DNA of 64,000 nt from Hansfordia pulvinata (lineage: Eukaryota; Ascomycota; Sordariomycetes; Xylariales). A model generated the notes under the pieces. The model had not been told where the DNA came from. It worked only from the letters and a program-made list of their open reading frames with translations, and did no database searches. Within the stretch, counting starts at the first letter, position 1. Each line of letters opens with the position of its first letter. Positions 1 to 11,875 of the stretch are shown one piece after another. The stretch spans positions 620,001 to 684,000 of the forward strand of contig BJKQ01000013.1 of assembly GCA_006538405.1 (NCBI GenBank). The letters are read 5' to 3'. The position numbers and the translations under genes were made by a program.

Positions 1-307
1 CAGCAGCTGCACGGTTATGGTCATCGATCTGGGGGGTGCCTCCAGTGGCTTGTTTGCATTCAGGCGAAATGTACCAGAATTGTCCGAGTGAGGTCATTGT
101 TGCTGGCTCGTCCCGAAATAGCATGATCTTGTCGTATCTGAACTTCATAGGTGGCAGTGTAGCTACATGAGGCAAGAGAAGGGGAGTCCATGCTTCTTTT
201 GGCACGACGTGCACAGTTACCTCGCTCATGAGTGGCTTAAGACTTGCTTTATTAAGAACTTTGGCCACGTTGCGGAGTAATGTTATTACGGCGAGGCGAG
301 GCATCAT
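1..307 (-). CDS. Partial unknown protein, cut by the window edge
   Basis: On the minus strand a frame stays open for about 102 codons, from an ATG pair at 307/304 to the window start, where it is cut off. The N-terminus begins MMPRLAVITLLRNV and is mildly hydrophobic. Further along are VTVHVVPKEAWTPLLL and KFRYDKIMLFRDE, which look protein-like rather than random. I do not recognise a family. The start is uncertain: the frame continues upstream of 307, and the internal Met of PLMSEV at 229 could also serve. It is divergent to the small secreted-protein gene at 929. Seen: the open frame and its composition. Inferred: that it is coding. A chance frame of this length is possible. Confidence 0.4.
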   Translation of the reverse strand, partial: MMPRLAVITLLRNVAKVLNKASLKPLMSEVTVHVVPKEAWTPLLLPHVATLPPMKFRYDKIMLFRDEPATMTSLGQFWYISPECKQATGGTPQIDDHNRAAA

Positions 308-928
308 GGCAGCATAAGAAACACAGCAATGTGTTTTGCAAAACGGGGCATGTTTATACATCCAAGGTACTGGGACCGACTTGGGAGTGCAAGCCCTCCG
401 TTCCGCGGCATGCATGCATCCATTTCGAAGACCTCAGTCTTCCTGTTTTACCTCTTAGAACTGGCACCTAAAGGAGCTCTTCACGCATCAATACTTATCT
501 CTCATGTTATGACAGCGTCTTGCACGTCGGAGGGGTGGCCTAAAGGGGTCTGCCCTCCGGAAAGTCTGCCCCTCCTCTTGCACCTTGTATTCGCGTGTTG
601 CCATCTCTCCTAGTAAGATAAAAACGAAAGCTCAAAATAGCACTTTTATTTTAGACGGCAGTGGACTGAGTCAAGTGCTGGGCATTGCTTCGTACACTAA
701 GTTATTTAAGCGCTCATCAATGTCTACTCGTAACCCGTTCTTCCCCGTTAAGGCATCCTTAGCTGATTGAGCGGTGGCGTCGGACCTTTATACATCCGTA
801 ATACCTTCGGCCACAGTGACAGCAACCCGGCGTGAAGAGATAAAATAAAGGCTGTCGGACGACAAGGGCGGTAGAATGTTCAAGACCTCTTGCTCGTTCC
901 CGTCGCACGAGACAATCTGGAGTACAGG
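308..928. other. Divergent intergenic region (about 620 bp)
   Basis: This stretch lies between the minus-strand partial gene and the plus-strand secreted-protein gene. Short open frames are present but none looks coding. It should hold both promoters. An A/T-rich TATA-like stretch sits near 840. Confidence 0.5.
840..850 (+). promoter_or_regulatory. TATA-like element of the small secreted-protein gene
   Basis: The sequence ATAAAATAAAG lies about 80-90 bp upstream of the ATG at 929, a usual distance for a fungal TATA box. The assignment rests only on sequence and position. Confidence 0.35.
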
Positions 929-1440
929 ATGAAACTCACATTATTCTCCATAGCTCTCCTGGCCGCAGGGACGACGGCGGCGGTGCCAAGCCTAAGCCTC
1001 ACCGAGAGGGCCCTCCGGGACCGGTTCGCTCATCTCCCATCAACTTGAATCCCTACTCATGAGAGCGACGGCTGACCGAAGTAATCAGGACGAGGGAACA
1101 ACAGCAAGCCGCCCATAAGTTGATGAATGCCCACCCTGAGACGGGATCCGACAGATATGAGCTGGTCGAGCGTGCCATGAATGTGGCGTCTGAAGCCGAT
1201 TTCCCGGAAGCGACCAAAGATTTCTTCGAAGGCGCCGATAAGCTCGGCATAAAATATGACGAAGCAGATGTGCGGTTTCTTAAAGTGTTCTCGATGCCCG
1301 ACGAGATAGCCAAGATGAAAGTTGAGGACGAGTGGGATAGGATGGATGCGAAAGCCGAGAAGCTTCCGCCCAATTTTTTCAAAGAGTATTTTGACGCCTT
1401 GCTGGATGTTGCGGATAAGAAGATTCCTGGCAAGGACTAG
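929..1440 (+). CDS. Small secreted protein, cysteine-free
   Basis: Predicted exons are 929-1023 and 1089-1440, giving 148 residues. Residues 1 to about 19 (MKLTLFSIALLAAGTTAA) form a clean signal peptide. The mature part is charged and probably helical, rich in Asp/Glu/Lys, with no cysteine; it ends KKIPGKD. The 65-bp intron has a weak donor (GTTCGC), but GCTGAC followed by ATCAG gives a good branch and acceptor. Without this splice, exon 1 stops after 38 codons. Exon 2 is open from position 1063, so the second half is well supported. I recognise no family. A secreted effector-like or wall-associated role would be a guess from size and signal peptide alone. Confidence 0.65.
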
Positions 1441-2888
1441 ATAGGTAGGTAGCGCTCTTACCACTTGCAAACCAAGCTGGATACGTAAGCAGACACATCC
1501 AGAACATTTGGTGGTTACAACGTGGATAGAAATCCAGATACAAACAGCAGCTTCCTTGCGGCTCTCCAATGCTCGTCGAAACCTGAGCGCGGTCCCCTCC
1601 CATCCTGTCTTTGCTGCTGCAAGGCCGATCAGGCCGGCAAGCCTTCGTTCCACCATGCGCGTTCTCGCCCCTCAAGAGTGAATGGATGTCGACCCAAGGC
1701 AATGGGCTGTCAAGAACCCAGGGTTCTACCCGACACACCAGGTGCCGCGCAGACGGTGTCAAAGCTTGGGCGCTCGTACCTGACGATTAGGCTGCTGCCC
1801 CTGGCGACCGACCGGGGAGCTTGTTGACATTGACGTACTCGTCCAGTAGGGAGCGCCGGCGCCGCACCCACAGCACCACCGATGCCAGGTACTATCCATG
1901 GCACTCGGCGCGCCCAAGGTACGGGACGCGTACCTCACTTACGGGCTACCAGTACCAGTGCCAGGACCGGTACCGCTACCGGTACCAGTACTCGTCCACG
2001 TCCGGTCCAAGCTCAACGCAGCGGAGCTCGAGCGGCGGGCAGCAACCGCCCACCTACACGTCAGGCCAAACAGAGGCACAACCAGAAACACGGGCGGAAA
2101 CAAGACGACAGCAGCCACCCCACACCGCCAGCCCGTCCCCATTCCTCCCCCCCTCCCAGCGCCGCCTCGCCTGACGCTCTGGCATTGGCCCCGGAGCAGA
2201 CGCATCATCCCAGACGAACCACCCTTAATAATAACGTAGCACCAAACGGGCAGACAGATAGACAGACAGACATCATCACAACAAGACAGCTTTACGAGCA
2301 CCCGGACCAGGTACCCCGCCAGCATTGGCTGCTTATCACCGTCCCATCCCCCGTTTGCCACTCGGTCGAGTCTGTCTTGGTCTTGTTTTGCCTTGCATTG
2401 TCTCACCTCTCTTGTCTTGTTGTTCCCAGGTCTTAACTTGCTACTGGTCCCCATAATTTCTCTCGAGGGGCGACTACCGATCGGCTTGGGCTGCTTTTAA
2501 CTCACTACAGTTACGAGTGCCTCCCGCCAGAGGTACCCAAGTTAGGGGCAATCTGCCCGGCTGCTCTGACGACCATTCAGTGGTTGTTTACTTACCACTC
2601 GACTGCTCTCGCCCACGCCATCACCACTGCCTCACCTCGACTGCGTGGACACCACTGTCGATCGTGTTGTGCTCTGGCAATCCCAGACTCTTATCTCCAA
2701 GCGCTCTGCACAAGAGTGCGGCCTTGTTGCATCCAGTCTCCAGCTACCCCTCGCCCCGACCCCGACCCCGGCCCCAGCCCCAGCGCCGGCCCTGCGTCTC
2801 TTGACCTGTCCCGCGTGCCCGAACGCGCGATAACCCCTCCAACCACCCTCGCAACTCGCAAGCCGGTCCGCCAGCCGTCACCACCATC
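1441..2888. other. Intergenic region and long pyrimidine-rich leader of the Dbf2-type kinase gene
   Basis: No convincing gene was seen. The last 700 bp are C/T-rich and look like the promoter and 5' leader of the kinase gene. Low-complexity blocks include CCGGTAC/CCAGTAC-type repeats near 1946-1991, a GACAGA-type run near 2251-2270 and CCCCGA-type repeats near 2754-2793. Confidence 0.55.
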
Positions 2889-4996
2889 ATGGCCAGCTTC
2901 ATCTCCAGCATGTTCCCCTCGAGTCAGGGCTCCAAGGAGCCCAAGTCGCCTGCCTCGGAACGGCCCTCCACGCCCAACCGCAACAGCTTCATCAACCCCG
3001 CTTCCACTCCCCAGGGAAGCCCCAGCAAGAAGACCGCCCCGCCGGGTGCCCACGACCTGCCGACCACTTTCGACAGCGCCCTCAAGCTCAACGCAAATCC
3101 TTTTGACAACCCCGTCAAGCTCGGTCGTCCTCAGGGTGCCGGCAGCCCGCTTTCCCCGCCAAGAGCAACCTCCAGCCTGCCGACGAGAGCTACTTTGGCG
3201 ATGCCACGGCCCCCGTCGACGACAGCGTTCTTCACAAGACCCCCACCAGCCCTCTGAAGAAGCAGGGTCAAGAGAACACGCCTCCCTCGCGACTGCCCAA
3301 GCCCGAGCCGGTGTACCAGCACAACCAGGCGGCCATCTCACGCCATGAGCTCTACAACCTCCGGGACAACAGGCCCTCGACGCCCACCACCAAGAAGTTC
3401 AACACACAACGCGGCCTCACGCCCGAGGAGCTCGAGATCCTCAAGAAGCCGAACATTCGCCGCATGGTGAACGTCACCCAGCTATGTATGCCTTGAGTCC
3501 ATCAAACTCTACCCTCTCCTCCACGAACGTGCCGCTGACCTGGCCAGACTTCCTTGATCACTACTTCGACCTCCTCACATACGTCGGCTCCCGCCAGGCC
3601 CGCCTCAACGCATTCAAGGCCGAGATCCCTGCCCCGCCCGAGACTGACGAGGAGGAGTACCAAAAGATGTGGAGCCAGTACACCGGCAGAGAGAGGGCCG
3701 CTCTGCGCAAGCGCAGGATACGCCTTCGCCACGGTGACTTCCAGATCCTGACCCAGGTCGGCCAGGGTGGCTACGGCCAGGTCTTCCTGGCGCAGAAGAA
3801 GGACACTCGCGAGGTGTGTGCCCTCAAGGTCATGAACAAGAAGCTACTGTTCAAGCTCGACGAGGTCCGCCACGTCCTGACCGAGCGTGACATTCTCACC
3901 ACGGCCAACAGCGAGTGGCTGGTCCGGCTGCTGTACTCTTTCCAGGATGACAAGAGTATCTATCTTGCCATGGAGTACGTGCCCGGCGGTGATTTCCGCA
4001 CCCTGCTCAACAACACGGGCGTCCTGTCCAACCGCCACGCCCGGTTTTACATAGCCGAGATGTTCTGCTCCATTGACGCGCTGCACAAGCTCGGCTACAT
4101 CCATCGCGATCTGAAGCCCGAGAACTTCCTCATCGACTCGACGGGCCACGTCAAGCTGACCGACTTTGGCCTGGCCGCGGGCAACATTGCGTCGTCCAAG
4201 ATCAACTCGATGCGCATGCGTCTGGAAAAGGCGTCTGAGACGGATGTGCCGTTTGGCAAGGCCATGGAGAAGCGCACCATTGCAGAGCGTCGGGAGGGCT
4301 ATCAGTCGATGCGTGAGAAGGACCTGAACTACGCCAAATCCATAGTGGGATCTCCCGACTACATGGCCCCCGAGGTGCTGCGCGGGGAGGAATACGACTT
4401 CACTGTCGACTACTGGAGTCTGGGCTGCATGCTGTTCGAGGCGCTGACGGGCTTCCCGCCGTTTGCTGGATCTACCGCCGACGAGACGTGGCGCAACCTC
4501 AAGCACTGGAGGGAGGTCCTGAAGAGGCCGGTCTGGGAGGATCCCAACTACTTCCTCAGCAACCGCACGTGGAACTTCATCACAACGTAAGTCAAAACAA
4601 CCCCGGCCCCGCAGGTCGACCCGGATCTAACATGACACCAGGTGCATCAACTCCAAATCGAAGCGATTCAGCAACATCACCGACATTTACGAGCACGAGT
4701 ACTTTGCCGAGGTGAACTGGGAGTCTCTGCGGCAGACCAAGGCGCCGTTCGTGCCCGAGCTCGACTCGGAGACGGACGCGGGGTACTTTGACGACTTTAC
4801 CAACGAAGCGGACATGGCCAAGTACAAGGAAGTCCACGACAAACAACAGGCTCTCGAGAGCATGGCCGACCGCGAGGAGGAGATGGCCAAGGGTCTCTTT
4901 GTTGGGTTCACGTTCCGCCACCGCAAGCCGGCGACGGAGGACGGGGGCAGCCCGCGCAAGCCCATCCAGACTGACACGTTTGGCACGATGCTGTAG
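2889..4996 (+). CDS. dbf2: NDR/LATS-family serine/threonine kinase, Dbf2/Sid2 (SidB) type
   Basis: Exons are 2889-3485, 3548-4586 and 4642-4996; both introns have canonical ends and CTGAC/CTAAC branch sites. The product would be about 663 residues. N-terminal extension: low-complexity Ser/Pro. Then comes the N-terminal regulatory (Mob-binding) region around NVTQLYFLDHYFDLLTYV, followed by the kinase domain with ALKVM lysine, HRDLKPEN catalytic loop, TDFGLA, the long basic NDR insert, activation site AKSIVGSPDYMAPE and the C-terminal hydrophobic motif FVGFTF. Dbf2/Sid2 kinases act with Mob1 in the septation/mitotic-exit network at spindle poles and the septum; in filamentous fungi they are needed for septation. 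One base is missing from the frame near 3154-3157 (CCCC), because frames before and after are both clearly Dbf2-like. All exons plus one base total 664 codons. I treat this as a consensus error, not a pseudogene. Confidence 0.93.
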
Positions 4997-6670
4997 GGCA
5001 TGCGGGCACTGTCAAACCTGCGACGAAAATGAAGTTTCTGACTTGGCCGTTGTCGCCTGGTTTCTTTGTTGGTTTCCCAGCTGGCGTATGCGGTGGGGGG
5101 TCAGTGAGCGTGTTGTTTTAGCCTTTTCTTTTCTCGCGCCCAGGCACTCCGTGGCCGAGGGTTGGTGATGACGCCAAGGTGTCTTGTGAGACGGCAGGAC
5201 ATTGCATGGTGGCTCGTTGCGGGCTGTTGTTGAAGCAGAAGTTTCAAGTAGGTGTTGGTTCGGCCGTACCCTTGGTGGGATTGGAGGGCGACAGGTCAGC
5301 TGGTGTCTCTGGGTGGAAGTGATTACGACAAAAGTGCAGACATGAGCGTGCCGCATCTCCAGTGAGCCGGTCGATCAGGCTCGGATGGAGTTCGCGGGGG
5401 TCTTCAGAGATGACGGCCAGTTGACGATCGTTTATACGCCGTTAGGAAGCATGGGGCTCTGTACGTGTTGAATAGAAACAGACAAGGCGCAACGGCCCGA
5501 CTGGAGTATCCTCTACAGATGTATGTAAAACAATGTCCGCAATAGACTGCATTATTCAAGCCGACGAGTGGTCAGCCATATTTTTGGCAGTGCGGCACGT
5601 GCAAGCATGTCAGGCTGCAGTTGTGTCTGTGCTCGCGACCGCAAGTCCGGCGTGGATGCATGCAGAGTGCGCCACCGCCTCGCCAAGGCATCGTGGTCTT
5701 TGGGTGCGCCCAGGTCCGTTCGGAGTACACAAGGCAGGTATATATCAGGTACTCATATGCACCCGCAGCCGGCTCGCAGGTTGGCGTGACGCGTCATCAA
5801 CTGCAGCAGCCAGGCCCTTCCAAGCCCAGTCATCTTGGCTTGTCTTTCTCAGGTAGGTGGTTTCTGCCTGCCTTTGCAACTGCCTACCCTCCGTCTTTTC
5901 TTCCTTTCCGCGAACGCTTCCAGGCTATTGGTTGGATCTGTCCATGTATGATGAGTACATGAGCTCCTAAAGGTCTGCAAGCGATACGTCACTTCGGTCC
6001 ACCCCTCACCTTTTTTTGCATCGCAACGAGTGATCAAAATAGGAGAAACCTGCGCAGATGACTTGCGTCGTGGGCAGGTAGTGACGGGTTCAGGAAGAGA
6101 GGGTAAGGTCGTGGCGGCCGGATAGTTTGCCTGATACTCTGATTTGCAACCCCCGATATACTCAGTGACCACATAAGATGCGGGCTGCGGGAGGGATGTC
6201 GAGGGAGATGAGGCAGATTGCAATCACGAAGCTGCTGGCCGGCCTCTTTTGTTCTATTCCATTCAGTTTGGTACCTGTCCTCTGGTCTCTCTGTCCGCAG
6301 TCGTTTTTCTATCTGTGGTATGTGAGAGTGTGTGCGTACGCTCTTCTCAAAGCGAGAGGAGGCTGGAGAGGGAGAAGGAAGCCGGGGACCAAAGAGGCGG
6401 GAGGCGGAGAGGGTCGAGGAGACAAAGAGAGGGGCGGGTGAACACAGGCTCATGCGGGTTTCGGCGGGAGGGTACGCGTCGCGGCTGTTTTCGGAGGCAA
6501 GGCATCAGGCGCGCGAGCAAATAGAGGCAGGCAGACAGATGCAGAGGCAAGAGGAAGCAAGAGAGCAAAGACGCCAATACTGTAACACGTGTATCACGAG
6601 GCATGGAGTGGCAGAGAGGCGGAGCGGACCGGATGCATGTGTAAAGCTCATGTCGCACTATTTGCGCATG

Positions 6671-6674
6671 CGTG

Positions 6675-6706
<32 letters not shown>

Positions 6707-6722
6707 TGTGTGTGTGTGTGTC
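6671..6722. repeat. Compound dinucleotide microsatellite (CG)n(AG)n(TG)n
   Basis: Three dinucleotide runs follow each other without interruption: CG, then AG, then TG, each about eight or nine units. It lies in non-coding sequence. Confidence 0.95.
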
Positions 6723-7520
6723 GTTTACTCGTGGAACGGGGGCATTCGTCTGATCTCATCTCGGATCCTGTCCCGTGTACGTTTATGAGTACCTCAGGTT
6801 TCTCACGTACTCGTAGTAGGAGACCAGCATTCAGGTTGATGAGGAGGGGGAGGGCGTCAGAAGTTCCATGTCGCGGACGAATGGCAGGTTAAAGTAAGGC
6901 ATACCTACCAAGACGGCGGGAGTACCTGAGATACAATGGAACACATCCATGGATGTATAAGTCAGGTACCTGAGTCCAGTCCGGTCCAGTGGTGGTGAGG
7001 CTCGGAGGGGAATCAGTAGCAGTTGCCTTTTCCAGGAGTTCAGGGACCCCCGGCACGGCGTGTGATTGGCGGTTGTCAGCGCCCGCCCTTGCCAGTTCGA
7101 GTGCCCGTCGCTCCTACCGTGCCGTGCGTGCTACCACGCCATCCCCGGACGGACCTTCCCCATGCTGACCCCGTTGCTTGTCGTCTTCCTTCTTTCTTCC
7201 AACCTTGGGTACTCACGCTCTCTTCGGTCCCTGCGATTCTCGTTCTACCATTTGATAAGGCTTCCATGGCATACAACCTTAGTTACCTGGAGTACTACCT
7301 CCGTCCGAGGTCTTCTTCTCATTGGCCTGCACCTGCACCCGCGCTCGCTCGCACACAAAGACGATCATTATGATCACCACCACATCAAATGGTGACCACC
7401 TCTGCACAACCGCCCGCTTCCCCGGAATACTCCGCTGGACGAGTGCCTCAGGTGCTCGCACAGCCACCTCGAGCATGCGGCCCGAATCAAGCTGCATGCT
7501 GTAGAGCAATAGCGAGAGCA

Positions 7521-7555
7521 GGGCAAGGCAAGGCAAGGTAAGGCAAGGTAAGGCA
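7521..7555. repeat. AAGGC/AAGGT pentamer repeat
   Basis: About seven tandem GGCAA/GGTAA-type pentamers. Non-coding, and related in style to the CTTAC pentamers near 54.83 kb. Confidence 0.8.
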
Positions 7556-8592
7556 GGACTTTAAGGGTAAGCATTCTACTACCGCACCGACGTCGAGTCC
7601 TGCTCATTCTTCGCCCACTTAGCCACGCATCGCAGGCACGCCCGACCCGGCCCTGCCCGGATTACCACAGCTCAGCATCGCCCAGTCTGAGCAACGCTCG
7701 GAAGGCTGAGCCATCCTAAGACACGGCCCTCTCGATCGGGCTCGGCAACAGACAAAGGCAGACGGCCTACAGCCTGCCCCTCCGAAACTCTGTCTCTCGG
7801 CTGCCGCGCTTGGCTCAACGTTCAGCCCCCATCCGCCCGCCGGGCCCACGACTTGCCCGACCTCGAATCTCACCCAGCCTGCCCAGCCTGCCCAGCCGAG
7901 TCCCGTCTCAAGCCACTTTATGCATGTATCTTCATGTCAGCTGATCCATGTCCCCGCCTTCCCTGCGCATACTGGCTTCCCATGCCCACGTTGACGTCTC
8001 TCCACGAGTCCGGCACCGGTTATCATCCGAAGCGCTTACGAATCTCGCCCACCCCCTCGATATACTCCCTTCGCCGCCCGGCCGCCTGTCTTTTTTCTGA
8101 CGAATCGGCCTTTGCCCTTAGGCCATCATCCACCGAGCGGCCATTCCACGGCGACGAGATCACGATTCTCTGGCCCCGTCGCCTGCGACTCAACATGTAG
8201 CCTGCGAGTGCCCTCGAGACGCACGCAGTCAGAAACCTTATGTCCCATGTTCCACTTCTGTCCTCGGCACCTACCCTTGACCAGCGGTAAATAAAATGCG
8301 CACTCTGCATCCGTGTCTGCGCCCTCCACGTAAGCTCCCGACCTTAAACACCACGAGTACGCCGCGCCTTCTCTGCAGGAGCCTCGTCTCTGCCATCCCA
8401 GGTACGAGTCCAGGTTTCGGTCTCTGTAGGTCTTGGCCGGGTTGGACGGCAATGACGTCCCAAAGTTGTCCCCTGCCTATAGGCAATCTAACGCGGATCA
8501 ACCTAACGAGGACGGGACTGCCCCCTCTGGACATCGATGGCCCCTCCAACCACCGGAAGCCGACCTGAATACTGGCCTCCGAGAAACTGGCC

Positions 8593-8599
8593 TATATAA
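8593..8599 (+). promoter_or_regulatory. TATA box of the GPI-protein gene
   Basis: TATATAA lies about 145 bp upstream of the ATG at 8743. It is followed by a C/T-rich stretch containing many CACC and CTCC words, a usual fungal transcription-start context. Confidence 0.55.
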
Positions 8600-8742
8600 G
8601 CACCGCGTCCCACTGCTCCATCTGCACCTCCTTCTCCACCGAAACACTCACTTTGTCTTACCACAGTATCTCACTACGGTATTTGCTCAACCCACAAAAT
8701 ACATTTGGTTCATCGTTTCGCTTGAAACCACACACAGCAACC

Positions 8743-9823
8743 ATGAAGACTCCTGCAACTCTCTACGCTGCGGCCGTGATGGCCAACACTGCCTACGCTC
8801 AGGGGCAGTGGTACAAGGGGGCTCCCCAGTGTGCCGTAAGTCCTGGACTCCCAATGACGCCCTCCCCCCGTAAGCCCCTGCACGGATTCACTGACCTTGC
8901 TTTCATCAACGCAGCAATCCTGTCTGTCGTCGGCCTGGAACCTCACCTCCTCCACGGCTTGGTCCAGCCAGAGCAGCTCTCCCACCCCGACCTCTCAGTT
9001 CTGGCCCGCCCAGTCCGACTACTGCGATGGCAATCAATCCAACTCTGTCGGAAGCTGTGTCAGCAAGGCCTGCAGCGCCACGCCTGCTGTCTTCACCAGC
9101 TACAGCAACATGGCCTCCTCGCTTTGCAGCCGCTACGCCTCGTGCACCAGCGCCGGCTCCACCGGCGTCCACACAATCACCTACCCGGGCGGACCCGTGA
9201 CCTGGGCTGCTCCCGGCGGCGGCTGGGGGCCGGGCCAGAACAAAGGCCCAGCCCTGCCCTCCGGCGCTCCCAGCGGCCCGCCTGGCGATTTCGGCAACTT
9301 TGGTGGTCCCGGCGGCGCGGGCGCGGCGGGCTGGGGCGGCCCCTCGGGTTCCGACTTCAGCAGTGCTTGGAGCCAGTGGGGCAGCGCGTGGTCGAGCAGC
9401 GCGACGTGGACTGGAGGTGTTCTCACCGTCACCGGCTGTGCCTTCGAGGGCTCCCCGTGGTTTGTCGGCCCTCAGTGCGGCTGGAACGACCAAGGAGGCT
9501 TCAACGGCTGGGTCGGCTGGGGTGACGGCTGGAAGTGGGGCAGCACCGCGACCCAGACGGTCACCACCACGGGGACCGGCAGCAGTGGCAGCCTGACCAC
9601 GGGGACTGGTGTGGCCACTGTCGCCCAGGCCATCAGCGGCAGCGTCACAACCACCGCCACCTTGGATGCCGCCGAAGCCGCCGTGGCCACCGGCGGCCAG
9701 GAACAGGGCAGCGCGGGTGCTGCCGGCCCTCGCCCGGCCGCCGCTGCCGGCGAGGGCAGTATCGTCACGGGCATGCTGGGCATCGCAGCCGTGGCTGTCC
9801 TCGCTCTCACTGCGATGCTATGA
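8743..9823 (+). CDS. GPI-anchored, Gly/Ser-rich cell-surface protein with a CFEM-like cysteine region
   Basis: Exons are 8743-8835 and 8915-9823, giving 333 residues. The intron is phase 0 with donor GTAAGT and acceptor CGCAG. Residues 1-20 (MKTPATLYAAAVMANTAYAQ) are a signal peptide. The next about 90 residues carry spaced cysteines (QCA, SCL, YCD, SCV, KAC, LCS, ASC), recalling CFEM-type extracellular domains, though the spacing is not a textbook match. A Gly/Pro/Trp-rich middle (GGWGPGQ, WGGPSGSDFSS) leads to a Thr/Ser stretch and a C-terminal hydrophobic tail (MLGIAAVAVLALTAML) preceded by small residues, as expected for GPI attachment. Likely role: wall or plasma-membrane surface protein. 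Family assignment beyond secreted and GPI-anchored is inference. Confidence 0.8.
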
Positions 9824-11875
9824 GGGGACTTCTATCTGCATATCGCCGCAAGCCTACCAGTTGACACTTGACATGGTATGGGGCGAAAGGGAGAAGAATA
9901 CGAAGACAAAAAGAAAACGACATATCACCAAGAAGAAAAGAGGAACGAGTGGCATAGATGACGGGGCACGGATGCCTTGTTACCAGGAAGGGAAGCATTC
10001 CCCGCAGAAGACATAATTAATGATAACGAGTCAAGGTTTGGTTTTGACAAGACATCAGGGGTAGGAATCGGGCAGAGGGGCGTGGATAGGGCCACAAGTG
10101 TTTCGAGCTTTTCTCACACGCGGCTGACAGATATCTCCCACCTGACTGTGGCAATACGATCGGTTGATTGTGGGAGGTTGGTCGGCCAATGGCCTTGACC
10201 ACGTACTTCGCAGTTAATCTACCTACCTCATGCGGCACTCTTTGCGTTCGGGTGACATGAATCGACTTTGTGACCTGTGCTGGCTACCTTTCTTGTGTTG
10301 CAGCTATCAGCCAAATTCAGGTACCCAAATGTCTTGCTCAGCATGGCCGTGGCCCGGGAAGATGGTTTCGGTTCTCAGCGGGGGTGTTGTTTGGATGCAC
10401 AGTGGAAGCCGCCGACAGTCGAGCATCATGCGTTGGACCATGCAAGCCAGAATGCACCGAGCTGCGGGTGGCGCTCGGCAGGTCAGAGTGTGTGTGGGGA
10501 GTTCGCTGGGAAGACAGATGATTGCATGTTCAGTCAGGCCGTCGCTAGGCGTTGGTTATGGAGATTGTAACAGCGGGGAGGATATGTCGGCGCCTCGCCT
10601 GTCAATGCCCCTGCTGGAGAAGTTTCCTCCTTGTGGCCCGGACTGCGGTTCATGTAACTCTCGCAGTGTCCCGCCGGCCTCAGAGTCATCCCTGCTGCTT
10701 TGTCAAGTCGGTAAGTACCGTCTCGGGAAGAATAAATGGCCTCGGGCAGCCGCGCCCCCTTCTCCCCCCCCTTCTAGCTTGTGGAGCACGCCGGCGCAGC
10801 TCATCTAGTGTCGTCTGACGCTCATCGCGAGAATGAGGCGTCCGTCTCTGACGGCCTGGGACTTGCGTTGTCGGAACTTGGAGCTGGAGGAGAAGGGTTG
10901 GTCTGGTGGCCGAAGGTTCTTCTTGAAAACATTGGAGGGAGGGGGGGGCGCCGGTGGTGCGGTGGTCCCTGTGACCTGGGGCACGCTTCTGAAGGGACGC
11001 AGAGCTGGGGGTTGGTTCATGATGAATCATCAATCAATCTGGGCCGCCGGAGGTTGCTCGTCGTCGAGTGTGGTGAGAGGCTGGCCGCCTTTGTGGTGTT
11101 TGACCCAGCAGACGCCGCGCGGGGTCCGGCAAGAGACGGAGGAGGGGGAGGTGGGCGTCTTGCCATTCTCATCGTCAGTGACTCACGCTGTCGCTTGATA
11201 AGGTTGGTGGTTATGCGGCGCCGGCAGTGGGCAAGGGACATATCACATCTTCGTTAGAGGGATAAGGCGGAGTCTGAGACAAGCGGACGTTGGCCCATCT
11301 TGTATCACTTCGTTACCGCCAAAGATGCTGACTGCGGAAAGCTTCCCATCCAGCCAGGGTTCGCGCTTTCACTCGTAGGAGATGCGATATGTCACAGTAC
11401 GCAGCGCGAAGGGATATTAGAGCCCAGCGGATGAGTCTTGATCTCCTGAACCACAGCCACATAACTTCGTGAGGGCGAAGTGCAGGGTTGAAGACGGCAT
11501 TTGCAGGCGAAAATTTCACTTTTTTGACATTGAACAGCGTGGTTCCAGAGAAGACAAAACCCTGGTATTGTTGTCTGCGTCCCATGGACTTGCACAGACA
11601 GATGATATGATGCGGCTTGGATGTTTTTACGACCAAGCCCAACCGATACCGCCTATAACTCCTGAACGACGATGGAAAGGCAGATGCATTGCATTCATAA
11701 CCGCGGTGGCGTGTCCCATTCGTTGCTACCGAAATTGCCGTGGCAGGCTGGTCTTGTCCGGCCCTACGCTGCGGAGGAGGGCGCTCTGAGCGGATCTTTA
11801 CTCGTCCGTCACATTCCGTCTCCTCGGGGTAGTCGCCTTGGCTGCCGTGATGAAGGGGTGGGCGCGATGATGCGC
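9824..11875. other. Gene-free region (about 2 kb)
   Basis: The 3' flanks of the GPI-protein gene (+) and eS30 (-) face each other here, so both terminators should lie within. Short frames on both strands show no recognisable protein features. Confidence 0.5.

Larger units (their letters stand above)
4997..8742. other. Gene-free region (about 3.7 kb)
   Basis: Many short frames on both strands, none with recognisable protein character or good splice partners. The region holds a compound dinucleotide microsatellite (6671-6722), AAGGC/AAGGT repeats (7521-7555), a CATCCATGGATG palindrome near 6945 and several GGTACCT-type motifs. The last few hundred bases are the promoter of the GPI-protein gene. 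Confidence 0.5.

Noticed and set aside
3150..3170. A tiny intron to explain the dbf2 frame change
   Set aside because: The only GT...AG pairs are about 20 bp apart, too short for a spliceosomal intron, and there is no branch site. A one-base contraction at CCCC explains the data better.
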